From assembly GCA_945883845.1 (NCBI GenBank), contig CAMCYI010000022.1:1-57671 (forward strand): a stretch of 57,671 bases of DNA, given 5' to 3'. Positions 48,883 through 57,086 of this stretch are shown piece after piece. A program made the translations under genes and the position numbers. Position 1 is the first letter of the stretch. Every line of letters begins with the position of its first letter. Origin of the DNA: Bacteriovorax stolpii. GTDB lineage: Bacteria > Bdellovibrionota > Bacteriovoracia > Bacteriovoracales > Bacteriovoracaceae. The notes under the pieces were generated by a model. That model made no database searches, was not told the origin of the DNA, and saw only the letters and a list, made by a program, of their open reading frames with translations.

Positions 48883-50307
48883 CTAGGTGCCGCAGAAAGT
48901 TCTGTGAACAGTTTCTTCGGCTCGCGGAGGAAGCTGGTACGGTGTGAGATCGTTGAGTCTCTCGAATGGCTTCTTGATATTTTCAACCATGATGATAAAT
49001 GGTTGATCGTCTCCTGCTTCAGCGGCACGAATGACTTTTTCCACCATGTGATTGCGAGGTATGGTCTGTGGGTTACATTTTTTCATGAGGGCAATCGAAT
49101 CGTCTTTGAGAGATTCTTTCCACTGGGCCGAAAACTCTCTAAATCCTTCCAGCGTCTCAAGATCAGTAAATGTTTTTTTGTTTCCCAGTATCCGTTCCAG
49201 ATCAATGTAAGACAGAGTGAAGTCGAGCTGATGTCTTTCCAGGAAAACATTCCAGCTCTTCACGGTTTCCACATTAAATTCGATGCCTAGTTTTTTCGAC
49301 ATAATGGTAAAATATTCTTTCATCATCGTTTCCTGAAACACACTGAGTTCAGCTTCCAGACGTTCTTTCGATTTTTCCTCATCTTCGCCCATTAACGGAA
49401 TCAGACATTCCGCAAGCCGGGCAAAATTCCAGACAGCAATCTGAAGTTGATTACCGTAAGAGTACCTTCCGTTCTGATCAATCGAACTAAAAACTTTATT
49501 GAAAGTGAATTGATCCATGAATGCACAGGGACCATAATCGATTGTTTCACCGGAGACGGACATGTTATCCGTATTCATGACTCCATGGATGAATCCCACG
49601 GACATCCATTGAGATATTAATTTCACCTGCCGCGAGCAGACAGCATGCCAGAATTTAAAGACAGAATCTTCAGTTTCTTTGAGCTCAGGATAAAGCCTCT
49701 CAATAGAATACTTCGTCAGAATGTTTAGATTCTCAACGTCTCCTTTGGCAGCGAAAAACTGAAAGGTTCCTACCCTGATATGCGCACGAGCGAGTCTCGT
49801 TAAAACAGCTCCAGGAAGCATTTCTTCACGCTGAACCATTTCTCCGGTTCTCACGGCACAGAGTGACCGTGTCGTTGGAATTCCGAGGGCCTGCATGGAT
49901 TCACTCAATAAAAATTCTCGTAAAACTGGTCCTATGGCCGAGCGACCATCGCCTCTTCTTGAATAAAAAGTGCGGCCCGATCCTTTAAGATGAACATCAT
50001 ATCGAACACAATTTTTATCCAGGAATTCTCCCAGAAGCATGGCGCGACCATCTCCCAACTGAGGTACAAAATGTCCAAACTGATGACCGGCATATGCCAT
50101 GGCCACCGGCCCTGTTCCAGGCATGAAATCAGTTGCCGAAAAATACTCTGCAAGCTTTTTATCACTCAATTCGTTCAGGTCAATTCCCAGTTCACTGGCC
50201 AGCGAATGATTGAAGACAATCAGATCAGGCCTGAAAGAATTTTTATCCGAAATCGGACTAAAAAATGCTGAAGGTAAAGTGGCGTAGGTATTGGAAAAAG
50301 AAATCAT
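48883..50307 (-). CDS. selO: SelO family protein adenylyltransferase
   Basis: A 474-residue pseudokinase-fold enzyme that transfers AMP to Ser, Thr or Tyr of target proteins, involved in redox stress in other bacteria. Hallmarks: YAGHQFGHFVPQLGDGRA, LKGSGRTFYSRRGDGR, GFIHGVMNTDNM (catalytic NTDN), IDYGPCAFMD, and the C-terminal TFCGT, where some homologs have selenocysteine. The full length is normal. It is probably cytoplasmic and monocistronic. Confidence 0.95.
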   Translation of the reverse strand: MISFSNTYATLPSAFFSPISDKNSFRPDLIVFNHSLASELGIDLNELSDKKLAEYFSATDFMPGTGPVAMAYAGHQFGHFVPQLGDGRAMLLGEFLDKNCVRYDVHLKGSGRTFYSRRGDGRSAIGPVLREFLLSESMQALGIPTTRSLCAVRTGEMVQREEMLPGAVLTRLARAHIRVGTFQFFAAKGDVENLNILTKYSIERLYPELKETEDSVFKFWHAVCSRQVKLISQWMSVGFIHGVMNTDNMSVSGETIDYGPCAFMDQFTFNKVFSSIDQNGRYSYGNQLQIAVWNFARLAECLIPLMGEDEEKSKERLEAELSVFQETMMKEYFTIMSKKLGIEFNVETVKSWNVFLERHQLDFTLSYIDLERILGNKKTFTDLETLEGFREFSAQWKESLKDDSIALMKKCNPQTIPRNHMVEKVIRAAEAGDDQPFIIMVENIKKPFERLNDLTPYQLPPRAEETVHRTFCGT

Positions 50308-50466
50308 GATACCTTAATACCTCTGAGTAAACTGAACTTCAAGACACCTCAAAGCACTGCATCCCGCTTAAAGTGATTCGTTCTTGATATGACCCTGGGA
50401 GATGTCCAGGGATGCCATCAAATGGTCACCCCTGTGCGAACTCCGATACACACGCGAACACTAACC

Positions 50467-50823
50467 TCAGGTCTTCTGCAGCTTCAGCCAGTTAAATGCC
50501 GTCATCACATCATCAAATCTTTCAATTTTTACGGGATAAAGTGAATCTGCTGCCTGAGTCATTGTTTCAGCAAACTCTTTTGTTGATACGACGGCCGTTG
50601 TTCCGATGTATTTAAAATGCAGGAGATCGAACTTGATGTCCTGATAAATTGCACCAAGAGTAAAATCCTTAACCTTCTTCATGTTGAAAAGAAATTTCTT
50701 TCTTCCATCTTTGGCAAACAGAGCTTCCAGTTGAGGCCTGATTTTTTTATAATCATCACTAGTCACTTCGCCCTCAAGATTAAGCTGAATAGTCTCTGAG
50801 TCTTTTTCTTCAATATTAATCAT
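50467..50823 (-). CDS. SpoIIAA-like (STAS-type) protein
   Basis: A 118-residue protein of the SpoIIAA-like/DUF3478 type. LNLEGEVTSDDYKKIRP, FLFNMKKVKDFTLGAIY and VKIERFDDVMTAFNWL follow the STAS strand-helix order, but the phosphorylated Ser of anti-anti-sigma factors is not evident. GGAGGAAAC lies before the ATG at 50823, which is chosen over an upstream in-frame codon. Role unknown; lipid or ligand binding is suggested for the family. Confidence 0.8.
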   Translation of the reverse strand: MINIEEKDSETIQLNLEGEVTSDDYKKIRPQLEALFAKDGRKKFLFNMKKVKDFTLGAIYQDIKFDLLHFKYIGTTAVVSTKEFAETMTQAADSLYPVKIERFDDVMTAFNWLKLQKT

Positions 50824-50968
50824 AGTTTCCTCCCGAAAGAATGATTTTCTCATCGGGCCCATTTCACCTCAATGAATAAAAGCGAACATGAAGATCAATT
50901 AAGGTTCATGAGCTGGTACAGATTGTGCATATTGAGTGTGACGAAGGAAGAAAAAATCCTGAAGGAAC

Positions 50969-51580
50969 TTATTTCGGATGGCCGATGATGTGAGTAATGA
51001 TACCGGAGCCATTCAACTGCAATGGTTCGAGCCAGGTTATTTTAAGAGTATTAAACATCGCTTTATTATTTTTTAGCCACTTGCTATTCACACCTTTCTG
51101 GCGAAGCACATACTCCGACATGAATGGAATCAGGATAACACCTTCCACAAGTGCGGCCTGATGAAATCCCCAGTTCGTTCTTTCAGCTGCTATCCGTTTA
51201 TCTCCGACCATGAAAAGAGGAATGCACGCCGAGGCACAGTGCCGGAACATTTCAACTTCTGTCGTTATCGTACACGCTTTGTAGCCACGGTCGTGACACT
51301 TGAGTTTAAGCTCATCGTAAATCTTGTTCACAACGGCTATATCACCACCAAAAACATCGAGAATAATATGCGTATCGAGGTTTGACTCTACCCTGTCTCT
51401 CAGGGCATTCAGAATGGATCTCTCTGTCTCCCCTTTCCCGATAATCAAAGCTCCCTTGATTTTTATTAACTGTTTTTGAGCCCGACGTGAATAAGTCACT
51501 TCGAAGCGACTTTGCTTAAGCTCGAAATTCCCGGCGAAAGCAGAAGCTGAAAGGAGCAAAATGGAGAGGAGAAATGCCAT
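50969..51580 (-). CDS. Exported ClpP/crotonase-fold protein (COG3904-like)
   Basis: A 203-residue exported protein (signal peptide MAFLLSILLLSASAFA). THIILDVFGGDIAVV, then FRHCASACIPLFMVGDKRIA (S117) and NWGFHQAALVEG (H140), follow the periplasmic ClpP-like COG3904 pattern, with Ser and His as a possible catalytic pair. Substrates are unknown. TATAGT lies six bases before the ATG and no ribosome site is seen, another leaderless candidate. Confidence 0.78.
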   Translation of the reverse strand: MAFLLSILLLSASAFAGNFELKQSRFEVTYSRRAQKQLIKIKGALIIGKGETERSILNALRDRVESNLDTHIILDVFGGDIAVVNKIYDELKLKCHDRGYKACTITTEVEMFRHCASACIPLFMVGDKRIAAERTNWGFHQAALVEGVILIPFMSEYVLRQKGVNSKWLKNNKAMFNTLKITWLEPLQLNGSGIITHIIGHPK

Positions 51581-51727
51581 TGGCGGACTATAGGCGGAGA
51601 AGCAATTCCGGGCCTGCTTTTTGTAAAACTTCCCCCTGTAGAAATTTCTGACTATATCCGGGCGACCATTTTTATCAGGAAAAAAATTAAACTATCAAGT
51701 TACCCGATTTCCACTACCATTGAACGT

Positions 51728-53065
51728 ATGAGCCAAACTCTTGTTATTAGTGATGATGAAGCCCTGACGGAACTTCTGAATCTGAACCTCCCGATTTATG
51801 TCGGGACTGATGTCGTCACGAAAACGAACTACAAGAATGCAGCGACCTTGATTGAACATCATCCTGGATTTCACCTCATCATCTGTGCCGACATGTCTGG
51901 AAATGAAAATACGGCCGAGCTCCTTTTCAAACTCAATGAGATTCATCATCGCAAAACTCCTATTATCGTACTCGGACTAAAAGCAAAGATTCCTGAGGGT
52001 CTGGCCATCACCAGTCTAGCGGGAAATGATCTTAAGCTGATCATTCAGACGGCAGCGAAGCTCCTTAAGGTCACTCCGAAAAAAATGATCGAACAGATGG
52101 TACCGGATTTCTTCCCGATCAAAACGTCTTTTTGCCTGACCGTTAAGAAATCTCCTTGTGAAATTTTCACACTCAAAGGTGAAGACACATACGAACTAAA
52201 TTTTTCCCTGAATGAAAATATAAAAGCTGGTACGATTCAAAAACTGATGGACTCCGGAGTGGATACAATCTACGTTCGGTGTGCGGACAGGCTTAAATTT
52301 GTTAACCACGTGAACACGAGCCTTCTCTCCCGTTTAAGCAGCAGCGAAACAGAAGAAGAAGCTGTAAGTGCAGCAGAAGAGGCCTTGCAGGTTGTAAGGG
52401 AAGAAGCATTAAAGGGAGAAGTTCCTGCACCAGTAACGACACAGGAACTCACGTCAGCTGCTATTCAATCCTGCATCAACATCGCCCTGAAAAATCCTGG
52501 GGTCGCAACTCTCCTGAAAAAACTTCTGCAGAACAAGGCCAGTTTCCTTTATAAGCATACTCAGCTCATTATTCATGTATCCCAGCACATCATTACTAAT
52601 ACAGAATGGGGATCACCTGAGCAGAAAATGAAACTCGCCTTCGTGGCTTTCTTCCATGACATCTGTCTGACGGATGACAAGTTTGCTCATTACAAGAGTG
52701 ATACGATGGTCACGATCGACACAGAGCTCTCGCATGTGGAAAAAGATGTGATCACAAAGCACGCGAAAATGGCAGCGGATATCGTACGAAATTTCCCGAG
52801 CGCACCCATCGGTTCTGACGTCATCATCATGCAACATCACGGACAGGTCAGCGGACAGGGATTTGCTCACACCTATACCAACAGTGTTTCACCACTCGCT
52901 ATTGTCTTCATCATCGCCGAAGAGTTTTCACATCTGATTCTTGCTTACCCTGAAAACACAGACCTCGCTTCCAAAAAGCCTGAGATGATTTCCCGTCTAC
53001 ATTCGATGTTCACAAGATCAAAGTATCAGAAGGTCATTGAGACCCTGGAAACCATTACTTTCTAA
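51728..53065 (+). CDS. HD-domain (HD-GYP-like) signalling protein
   Basis: A 445-residue cytoplasmic protein. Residues 1-115 look like a degenerate receiver (LVISDDEALTELL, LIICADMSGNENT) that keeps no clear phospho-acceptor. Residues 265-440 hold an HD phosphohydrolase: H277, FFHDICL (H310/D311), TKHAKMAADIV (H345) and MQHHGQVSGQGF (H370/H371). The last motif stands where HD-GYP enzymes have HHExxDGxGYP, so cyclic-di-nucleotide hydrolysis is plausible but the GYP signature is altered. It begins a plus-strand run of small genes. Confidence 0.82.
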   Translation: MSQTLVISDDEALTELLNLNLPIYVGTDVVTKTNYKNAATLIEHHPGFHLIICADMSGNENTAELLFKLNEIHHRKTPIIVLGLKAKIPEGLAITSLAGNDLKLIIQTAAKLLKVTPKKMIEQMVPDFFPIKTSFCLTVKKSPCEIFTLKGEDTYELNFSLNENIKAGTIQKLMDSGVDTIYVRCADRLKFVNHVNTSLLSRLSSSETEEEAVSAAEEALQVVREEALKGEVPAPVTTQELTSAAIQSCINIALKNPGVATLLKKLLQNKASFLYKHTQLIIHVSQHIITNTEWGSPEQKMKLAFVAFFHDICLTDDKFAHYKSDTMVTIDTELSHVEKDVITKHAKMAADIVRNFPSAPIGSDVIIMQHHGQVSGQGFAHTYTNSVSPLAIVFIIAEEFSHLILAYPENTDLASKKPEMISRLHSMFTRSKYQKVIETLETITF

Positions 53066-53080
53066 CCTCATAAAGTTTAA

Positions 53081-53233
53081 ATGTCTAAACGTCTGAAAAA
53101 AACTACCTTTAAACAATTCGATCGCTCCAACCTGACCGGCAACGATGATCACAACACTCACGTCTACGGTGATGCCATGGTTGGAAAAGATTTTGAATCA
53201 GGGATTAAGAACCTGAAGGGGATTTTTAAATGA
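53081..53233 (+). CDS. Small basic protein, unknown function
   Basis: A 50-residue frame between the HD gene and the next membrane protein: SKRLKKTTFKQFDRSNLTG at the start, VYGDAMVGKDFESGIKNL later. It starts 15 bases after the HD stop, with AAAG-type sequence only, so translation is uncertain. Codon use is like its neighbours. Confidence 0.5.
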   Translation: MSKRLKKTTFKQFDRSNLTGNDDHNTHVYGDAMVGKDFESGIKNLKGIFK

Positions 53234-53246
53234 GACTCTTCTACCG

Positions 53247-53894
53247 ATGAGTTCAAATAAAAAAAGCATATTCACCATTGTTGGATTGGTTGCTATGGCG
53301 GCAGGGAGTTTTTATTTCTTTCTTAGCCCCGGAGAAAAGCCAAAGATTCAAATGCCGGACCTGAAAGGAGGAAGCTCCCTTCAGGCATCAAAATTTATCC
53401 CCTTCACTCCGGAAGAAATTCAAGAAGCACGAAGTGAAATGAAACTGACTCTCGAAAATCTTCTGCACGCGCAGAACTCATTTTTTCAGGACGAAAATCG
53501 ATATACATCTGACCTCAAAGTTCTGGGATGGGCCCCTCTCAAAGGCGAAATTCGTTATAAAGCAGGCTTCGCTGAAGCCTTCCATCCTGTTCCGTTGGTT
53601 TCCTATCATGAGATAAAAGAGAATCCGGAAAATTTCACGACTGATCAATTCATCAGGGACATCATGACCGATGGTTCCCAGGACAGATATCATTATTCAG
53701 AACTCGTAACTCAGATTGACCTGCATGTTTATGATTCTCTCTGTCGATACGGTTGCAAGGTCACGGTCAAGACGTTTGAAATCATCTTTGTCATGCCTCT
53801 CGGTGATCTTCATCATGTTGATGTCTGGCTCGTAAATCATAATAACGAAATTGTTCGGATTAAAGACGGCGTGACCGGACAGCTTAATCTGTAA
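53247..53894 (+). CDS. Membrane-anchored protein, pilin-like central segment
   Basis: A 215-residue protein with one N-terminal helix (SIFTIVGLVAMAAGSFYFFL) and no cleavage site. Residues 60-95 (EARSEMKLTLENLLHAQNS, FFQDENRYTSDLKVLG) resemble the helix and first loop of type IV pilin-like proteins, though the typical prepilin peptidase site is missing. Two Cys (LCRYGC) are close together. No ribosome site is obvious. Function unknown. Confidence 0.62.
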   Translation: MSSNKKSIFTIVGLVAMAAGSFYFFLSPGEKPKIQMPDLKGGSSLQASKFIPFTPEEIQEARSEMKLTLENLLHAQNSFFQDENRYTSDLKVLGWAPLKGEIRYKAGFAEAFHPVPLVSYHEIKENPENFTTDQFIRDIMTDGSQDRYHYSELVTQIDLHVYDSLCRYGCKVTVKTFEIIFVMPLGDLHHVDVWLVNHNNEIVRIKDGVTGQLNL

Positions 53895-53901
53895 TAATTT
53901 T

Positions 53902-53930
53902 TTGACCTGTTACAGCGAAACAGAGATATC
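53902..53930 (+). promoter_or_regulatory. Promoter giving a probable leaderless start for the thioredoxin gene
   Basis: TTGACC (53902-53907), 17-base spacer, GATATC (53925-53930), then seven bases to the ATG at 53938. Confidence 0.55.
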
Positions 53931-53937
53931 ATAGAGC

Positions 53938-54390
53938 ATGAATTCTAAATTGTTGCCTCTCATTATTCTTCTCTCAGTCGGTTATATTTATCGCGACAAG
54001 ATTCACACATTTATAAGTCCGACAGTTGTTTCAAAGCAAATTGTATCGGGAGATGCCTGCTCGGAGAAAGCGATGTGCGCCATTGTTTACATGGCACCAT
54101 GGTGCCCGGCCTGTAAACAACTTCAACCCGCCATCATTAGCGCCATGCAGGCCCTTCAAAATCACCCTCAGAATGGAATACAGGTCATCATGGGCGGTGA
54201 GAAAAATCCTGGCGATAATGCCAGAGCTGCCAGTGATTTCGGGCCGGACGTCATCATTGATCAGAACGGAACTCTTCAGACAGAGTTAAATGTGACTTAC
54301 TACCCAACTATTCTGGTGGTTAATCAGAAAAGAGACATTGTTTATAAAGATCAGGAAGCCATGAAATGGCTAAATCAGGCGCACGAGTAA
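53938..54390 (+). CDS. Membrane-anchored thioredoxin-fold protein
   Basis: A 150-residue protein with an N-terminal helix (KLLPLIILLSVGYIY) and a thioredoxin domain facing outward. The active site is MAPWCPACKQ (C56, C59); YYPTILVV carries the cis-Pro. CPAC is an uncommon dipeptide, as in some DsbE/TlpA-like reductases. It probably reduces or forms disulfides in exported proteins, of which this window has many. The gene has its own promoter, and its mRNA may be leaderless. Confidence 0.9.
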   Translation: MNSKLLPLIILLSVGYIYRDKIHTFISPTVVSKQIVSGDACSEKAMCAIVYMAPWCPACKQLQPAIISAMQALQNHPQNGIQVIMGGEKNPGDNARAASDFGPDVIIDQNGTLQTELNVTYYPTILVVNQKRDIVYKDQEAMKWLNQAHE

Positions 54391-54471
54391 AAAGTTCAGC
54401 CAGAATTCATTCTACATTCGGACATCAGAAGAGAAAAATCAAAGGAAGTAAGGCCTACAAAGGAGATCATT

Positions 54472-54900
54472 ATGATCAAATTACTTTTTCTCTCTCTCTT
54501 TATTTCTTCGTCCGGTTTCGCTGCAACACTACTGATGCATAAAAGTGATGCATCAGGTTTTGTCCCTCCGGAATTCAGGTTTTTCAAAAGCTGCAATATA
54601 TATCGAGAAGGGTACGCGAGTATCAAAATTGTCCGCGCTAATCGTCCCACTCAGTATTACACCCGTTACTTTTCTCGCCCTGTTAATCTTTATATTCAAG
54701 GCCTCTTAAGAGCGGCCCGCTATGGTCGGATTGAAAGTGTACCGGCAGTCTGTGATGCAGGATCAAAGCTCCTCTATGGATATCAGAACAACTGGCGCTT
54801 CATCCTGGATGAAAACAAGGACTGTGTATCTCATTATGTGAACAAGAGTCCCGCGACCGCATATCTTAAGCAACGGGCGACGGCGATTTGTACGTTTTAA
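54472..54900 (+). CDS. Small exported protein, unknown function
   Basis: A 142-residue exported protein (signal peptide MIKLLFLSLFISSSGFAA). Four Cys (KSCNIY, AVCDAG, KDCVSH, AICTF) suggest two disulfides. The mature part has a beta-rich core with many Tyr and Arg. AAAGGAG lies seven bases before the ATG. No family recognised. Confidence 0.7.
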   Translation: MIKLLFLSLFISSSGFAATLLMHKSDASGFVPPEFRFFKSCNIYREGYASIKIVRANRPTQYYTRYFSRPVNLYIQGLLRAARYGRIESVPAVCDAGSKLLYGYQNNWRFILDENKDCVSHYVNKSPATAYLKQRATAICTF

Positions 54901-55002
54901 TCACTCGACTGACAGCGATAGTTGGCACCGATTTTTTACATGAAAGATTAAGTCAAGAATAGCTTCTTAGTCTCCGATGGAACTCTATCCATCGGAGACA
55001 AC

Positions 55003-56589
55003 ATGCTCAAGCAGTACATCGTTCGTTTTTTAGCCATCAGTCTTATCGTATCCTGTGCATCAGGACATCGGTCCACCTCTGTAAAACTCAGAGAGTACGT
55101 AATGGCCGGAAGCTTTGATAAGGCCGTCGAGTATTTAAAAGCAAGTCCTCTGGCAATTGATGAAAAATCAAAACTTCTCTATCACACAGAATTAGGACTA
55201 CTTGAGCACTACCAGGGAAATTATCAGGCATCTAACGATTCTCTCACTGTCGCAAAAAATCTTATCGAAGAACTCTACACGACACGTGCTTCAGGAAAAA
55301 TAAAATCTGTAATCTCAAACGATAATGCCGATTTCTATTACGGCGAAAAGTACGAGGCATCACTGGTGTTTTTCTATCTCTCACTGAATCACTATATGCT
55401 CTCGATGAAAGAGCCAGATGCGATGAAAAAGAAAAATTACCTCGCTCAGGCCCGTTCGGAAGTGGTTGCCTGGGATTCATTTCTTACTGAAATTAAAAAT
55501 GAAAGACTTGGTCAGGCCCTCTTTAAAGAGGATCTTCTCGCCAAAACTTTCGGCGCACTTGTACACGAGTCCCAGAATAATTTCAAAGACGATCAGATCG
55601 CTCTTCAACTCTACAAAGATGCTCAGGCCGTTTTCTTTAAGAACTATAATCTCTTCCCGACGTTCAACTCTTCATATGAAGCTTTCCGTAAGAACTTCTC
55701 ATCATTCCCTGACATGGCGATGGATGAAGTTGAAGGAAAATACGTGATCGCGACCCAGCACAATAATTCGTTTAAAGAATTTTTACAGCTCAAAATAAAT
55801 TATCTTTCCCTTCGCATGCAAAGAAAACCCTCTGCGGATGAAAGTACGATTTCTTTTCTTATTCAGGATGGATTGATTGCAGAAAAAATTCCGCAAAAAT
55901 ACGAGTTCCCTATGGCCTGGGGAATGCATCAGAGTTCTGCCCTCTCCATGGGTTCGGGAGCAAAAATAAGTTTTGAGCTTCCTGCGATCCAGGGAGTTGA
56001 GAAGCTTGAAACGTCACGACTTCAGGCCTTGAATAAAGAAGGCGTTGTCGTGGCTGAAGGACCTGTCTCGGTCATTGCTCCATTGAGTGATCTTGCCCAA
56101 CAGGCGATTAATGAACACTCTACGGCCATCGCAGCGAAAACTGCTACACGAGTGGCCGCCAAACATATTACTGCGCTCGTTGCTTCGTCTGCAACTTACG
56201 AAGCAGGACGTAGAAACAATAATTCTCTCACCATGATGCTTGCCCTCGCCGGTCACGCCGCTGCGACAGCATCGATCAATGCAAGTGAAAAAGCTGATGT
56301 ACGATTCTGGAGTACTCTGCCATCAAGCATCCGCATGGCACACATTACTCTTCCAAAAGGTATTTATCATTTCCGAGCTGTCTTCGGTCCGGTTGAAGCA
56401 CCAAGAAAAATCATCGAACTCGGTACTCACGACCTCAATACTGAGAACTCAAAATTTGTGATGAAGTCCAAAGATCTTAAGTTCACCCCGGCCCCTGTCA
56501 TGGTCACAGAACCAGTTCAGGTCGCCATTAAGCCTCAGGACCTCAAAGTTCAAGATAGGTCGATCAGTGGTTCCCCTGCTGGAAACTAA
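55003..56589 (+). CDS. TPR-type lipoprotein (COG3014-like)
   Basis: A 528-residue lipoprotein with lipobox LIVSCAS (C18). Residues 25-250 are helical with TPR-like pairs (SFDKAVEYLKASPLA, LGLLEHYQGNYQASNDSL, YEASLVFFYLSLNHYML); 300-528 form a beta-rich part containing an alanine-rich helix (AARTATRVAAKHITALVASS-like). The order and size suggest COG3014, found in Gram-negative bacteria with unclear function, sometimes near secreted-protein genes. ATCGGAGA lies upstream of the ATG. Confidence 0.75.
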   Translation: MLKQYIVRFLAISLIVSCASGHRSTSVKLREYVMAGSFDKAVEYLKASPLAIDEKSKLLYHTELGLLEHYQGNYQASNDSLTVAKNLIEELYTTRASGKIKSVISNDNADFYYGEKYEASLVFFYLSLNHYMLSMKEPDAMKKKNYLAQARSEVVAWDSFLTEIKNERLGQALFKEDLLAKTFGALVHESQNNFKDDQIALQLYKDAQAVFFKNYNLFPTFNSSYEAFRKNFSSFPDMAMDEVEGKYVIATQHNNSFKEFLQLKINYLSLRMQRKPSADESTISFLIQDGLIAEKIPQKYEFPMAWGMHQSSALSMGSGAKISFELPAIQGVEKLETSRLQALNKEGVVVAEGPVSVIAPLSDLAQQAINEHSTAIAAKTATRVAAKHITALVASSATYEAGRRNNNSLTMMLALAGHAAATASINASEKADVRFWSTLPSSIRMAHITLPKGIYHFRAVFGPVEAPRKIIELGTHDLNTENSKFVMKSKDLKFTPAPVMVTEPVQVAIKPQDLKVQDRSISGSPAGN

Positions 56590-56664
56590 CCAGCGACATC
56601 AAATTCTCTATCGTTAGCTGATCCCTTTTCGTCTACCTATGATCAGAAGATTGACGGCCAGTGA

Positions 56665-56802
56665 AAACCATTCTCTTTGGCACCAACCGGCCTCACCTTC
56701 AGTTACCGCTGTATCAAAAAGACAGGAACAACGTTGAAGACTGTCGTCATTAAGAAAGCAGAAAATGATTCTTACGTCGGTGAAATGGGATGTGGTATCT
56801 GA
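56665..56802 (+). pseudogene. Short coding-like fragment without start codon
   Basis: A 45-codon frame beginning after a TGA reads PFSLAPTGLTFSYRCIKKTG, TTLKTVVIKKAENDSYVGEM, then GCGI and stop. Two Cys and strand pattern suggest the end of an exported protein. It could also be chance; it overlaps the convergent small gene at 56772. Confidence 0.25.
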
Positions 56803-56963
56803 CGTTTATTTTGAATGAAATGAGTGATCAACTGCCCAAGACCTGGAACAATATTCGAAAAATCCTTTAAGTAGAAAATAGTGACGATGATCAAAGAGAT
56901 AAGCATCGAAACTTTTGAACCAGCTGAATGATTTCTCAAAGACTCCCACAATAAATACATCAT
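56772..56963 (-). CDS. Small membrane protein, unknown function
   Basis: A 63-residue protein with one membrane helix (KVSMLISLIIVTIFYL) and a short tail. GGAG lies five bases before the ATG at 56963, which is the reason to choose this start over an earlier in-frame codon. No family recognised. Confidence 0.6.
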   Translation of the reverse strand: MMYLLWESLRNHSAGSKVSMLISLIIVTIFYLKDFSNIVPGLGQLITHFIQNKRQIPHPISPT

Positions 56964-57086
56964 ATTAACTCCACAGTGTTTGTGTGGGGTCAAACTATCA
57001 TCTCGTCCTGATTCGGGGAGAGCTCTGGTAATAAAAGCATTTCGCGACTGAGGAAACATGAAGGCTTAAGCTATTGAAAGCTCGTT

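Noticed and set aside
48687..49028. Minus-strand frame running past the SelO C-terminus
   Set aside because: It is out of frame with selO over most of its length and shows no family sequence; the SelO end FCGT at 48883 is normal.
50396..50415. Small hairpin CCCTGG/CCAGGG between selO and the SpoIIAA-like gene
   Set aside because: Six base pairs without a T tract and no relation to a start codon.
47131..56690. Shared ACCGGCC-type sequence near 43603, 47132 and 56685
   Set aside because: The copies have no common flank or spacing and lie in different frames, so they are not a repeat family.
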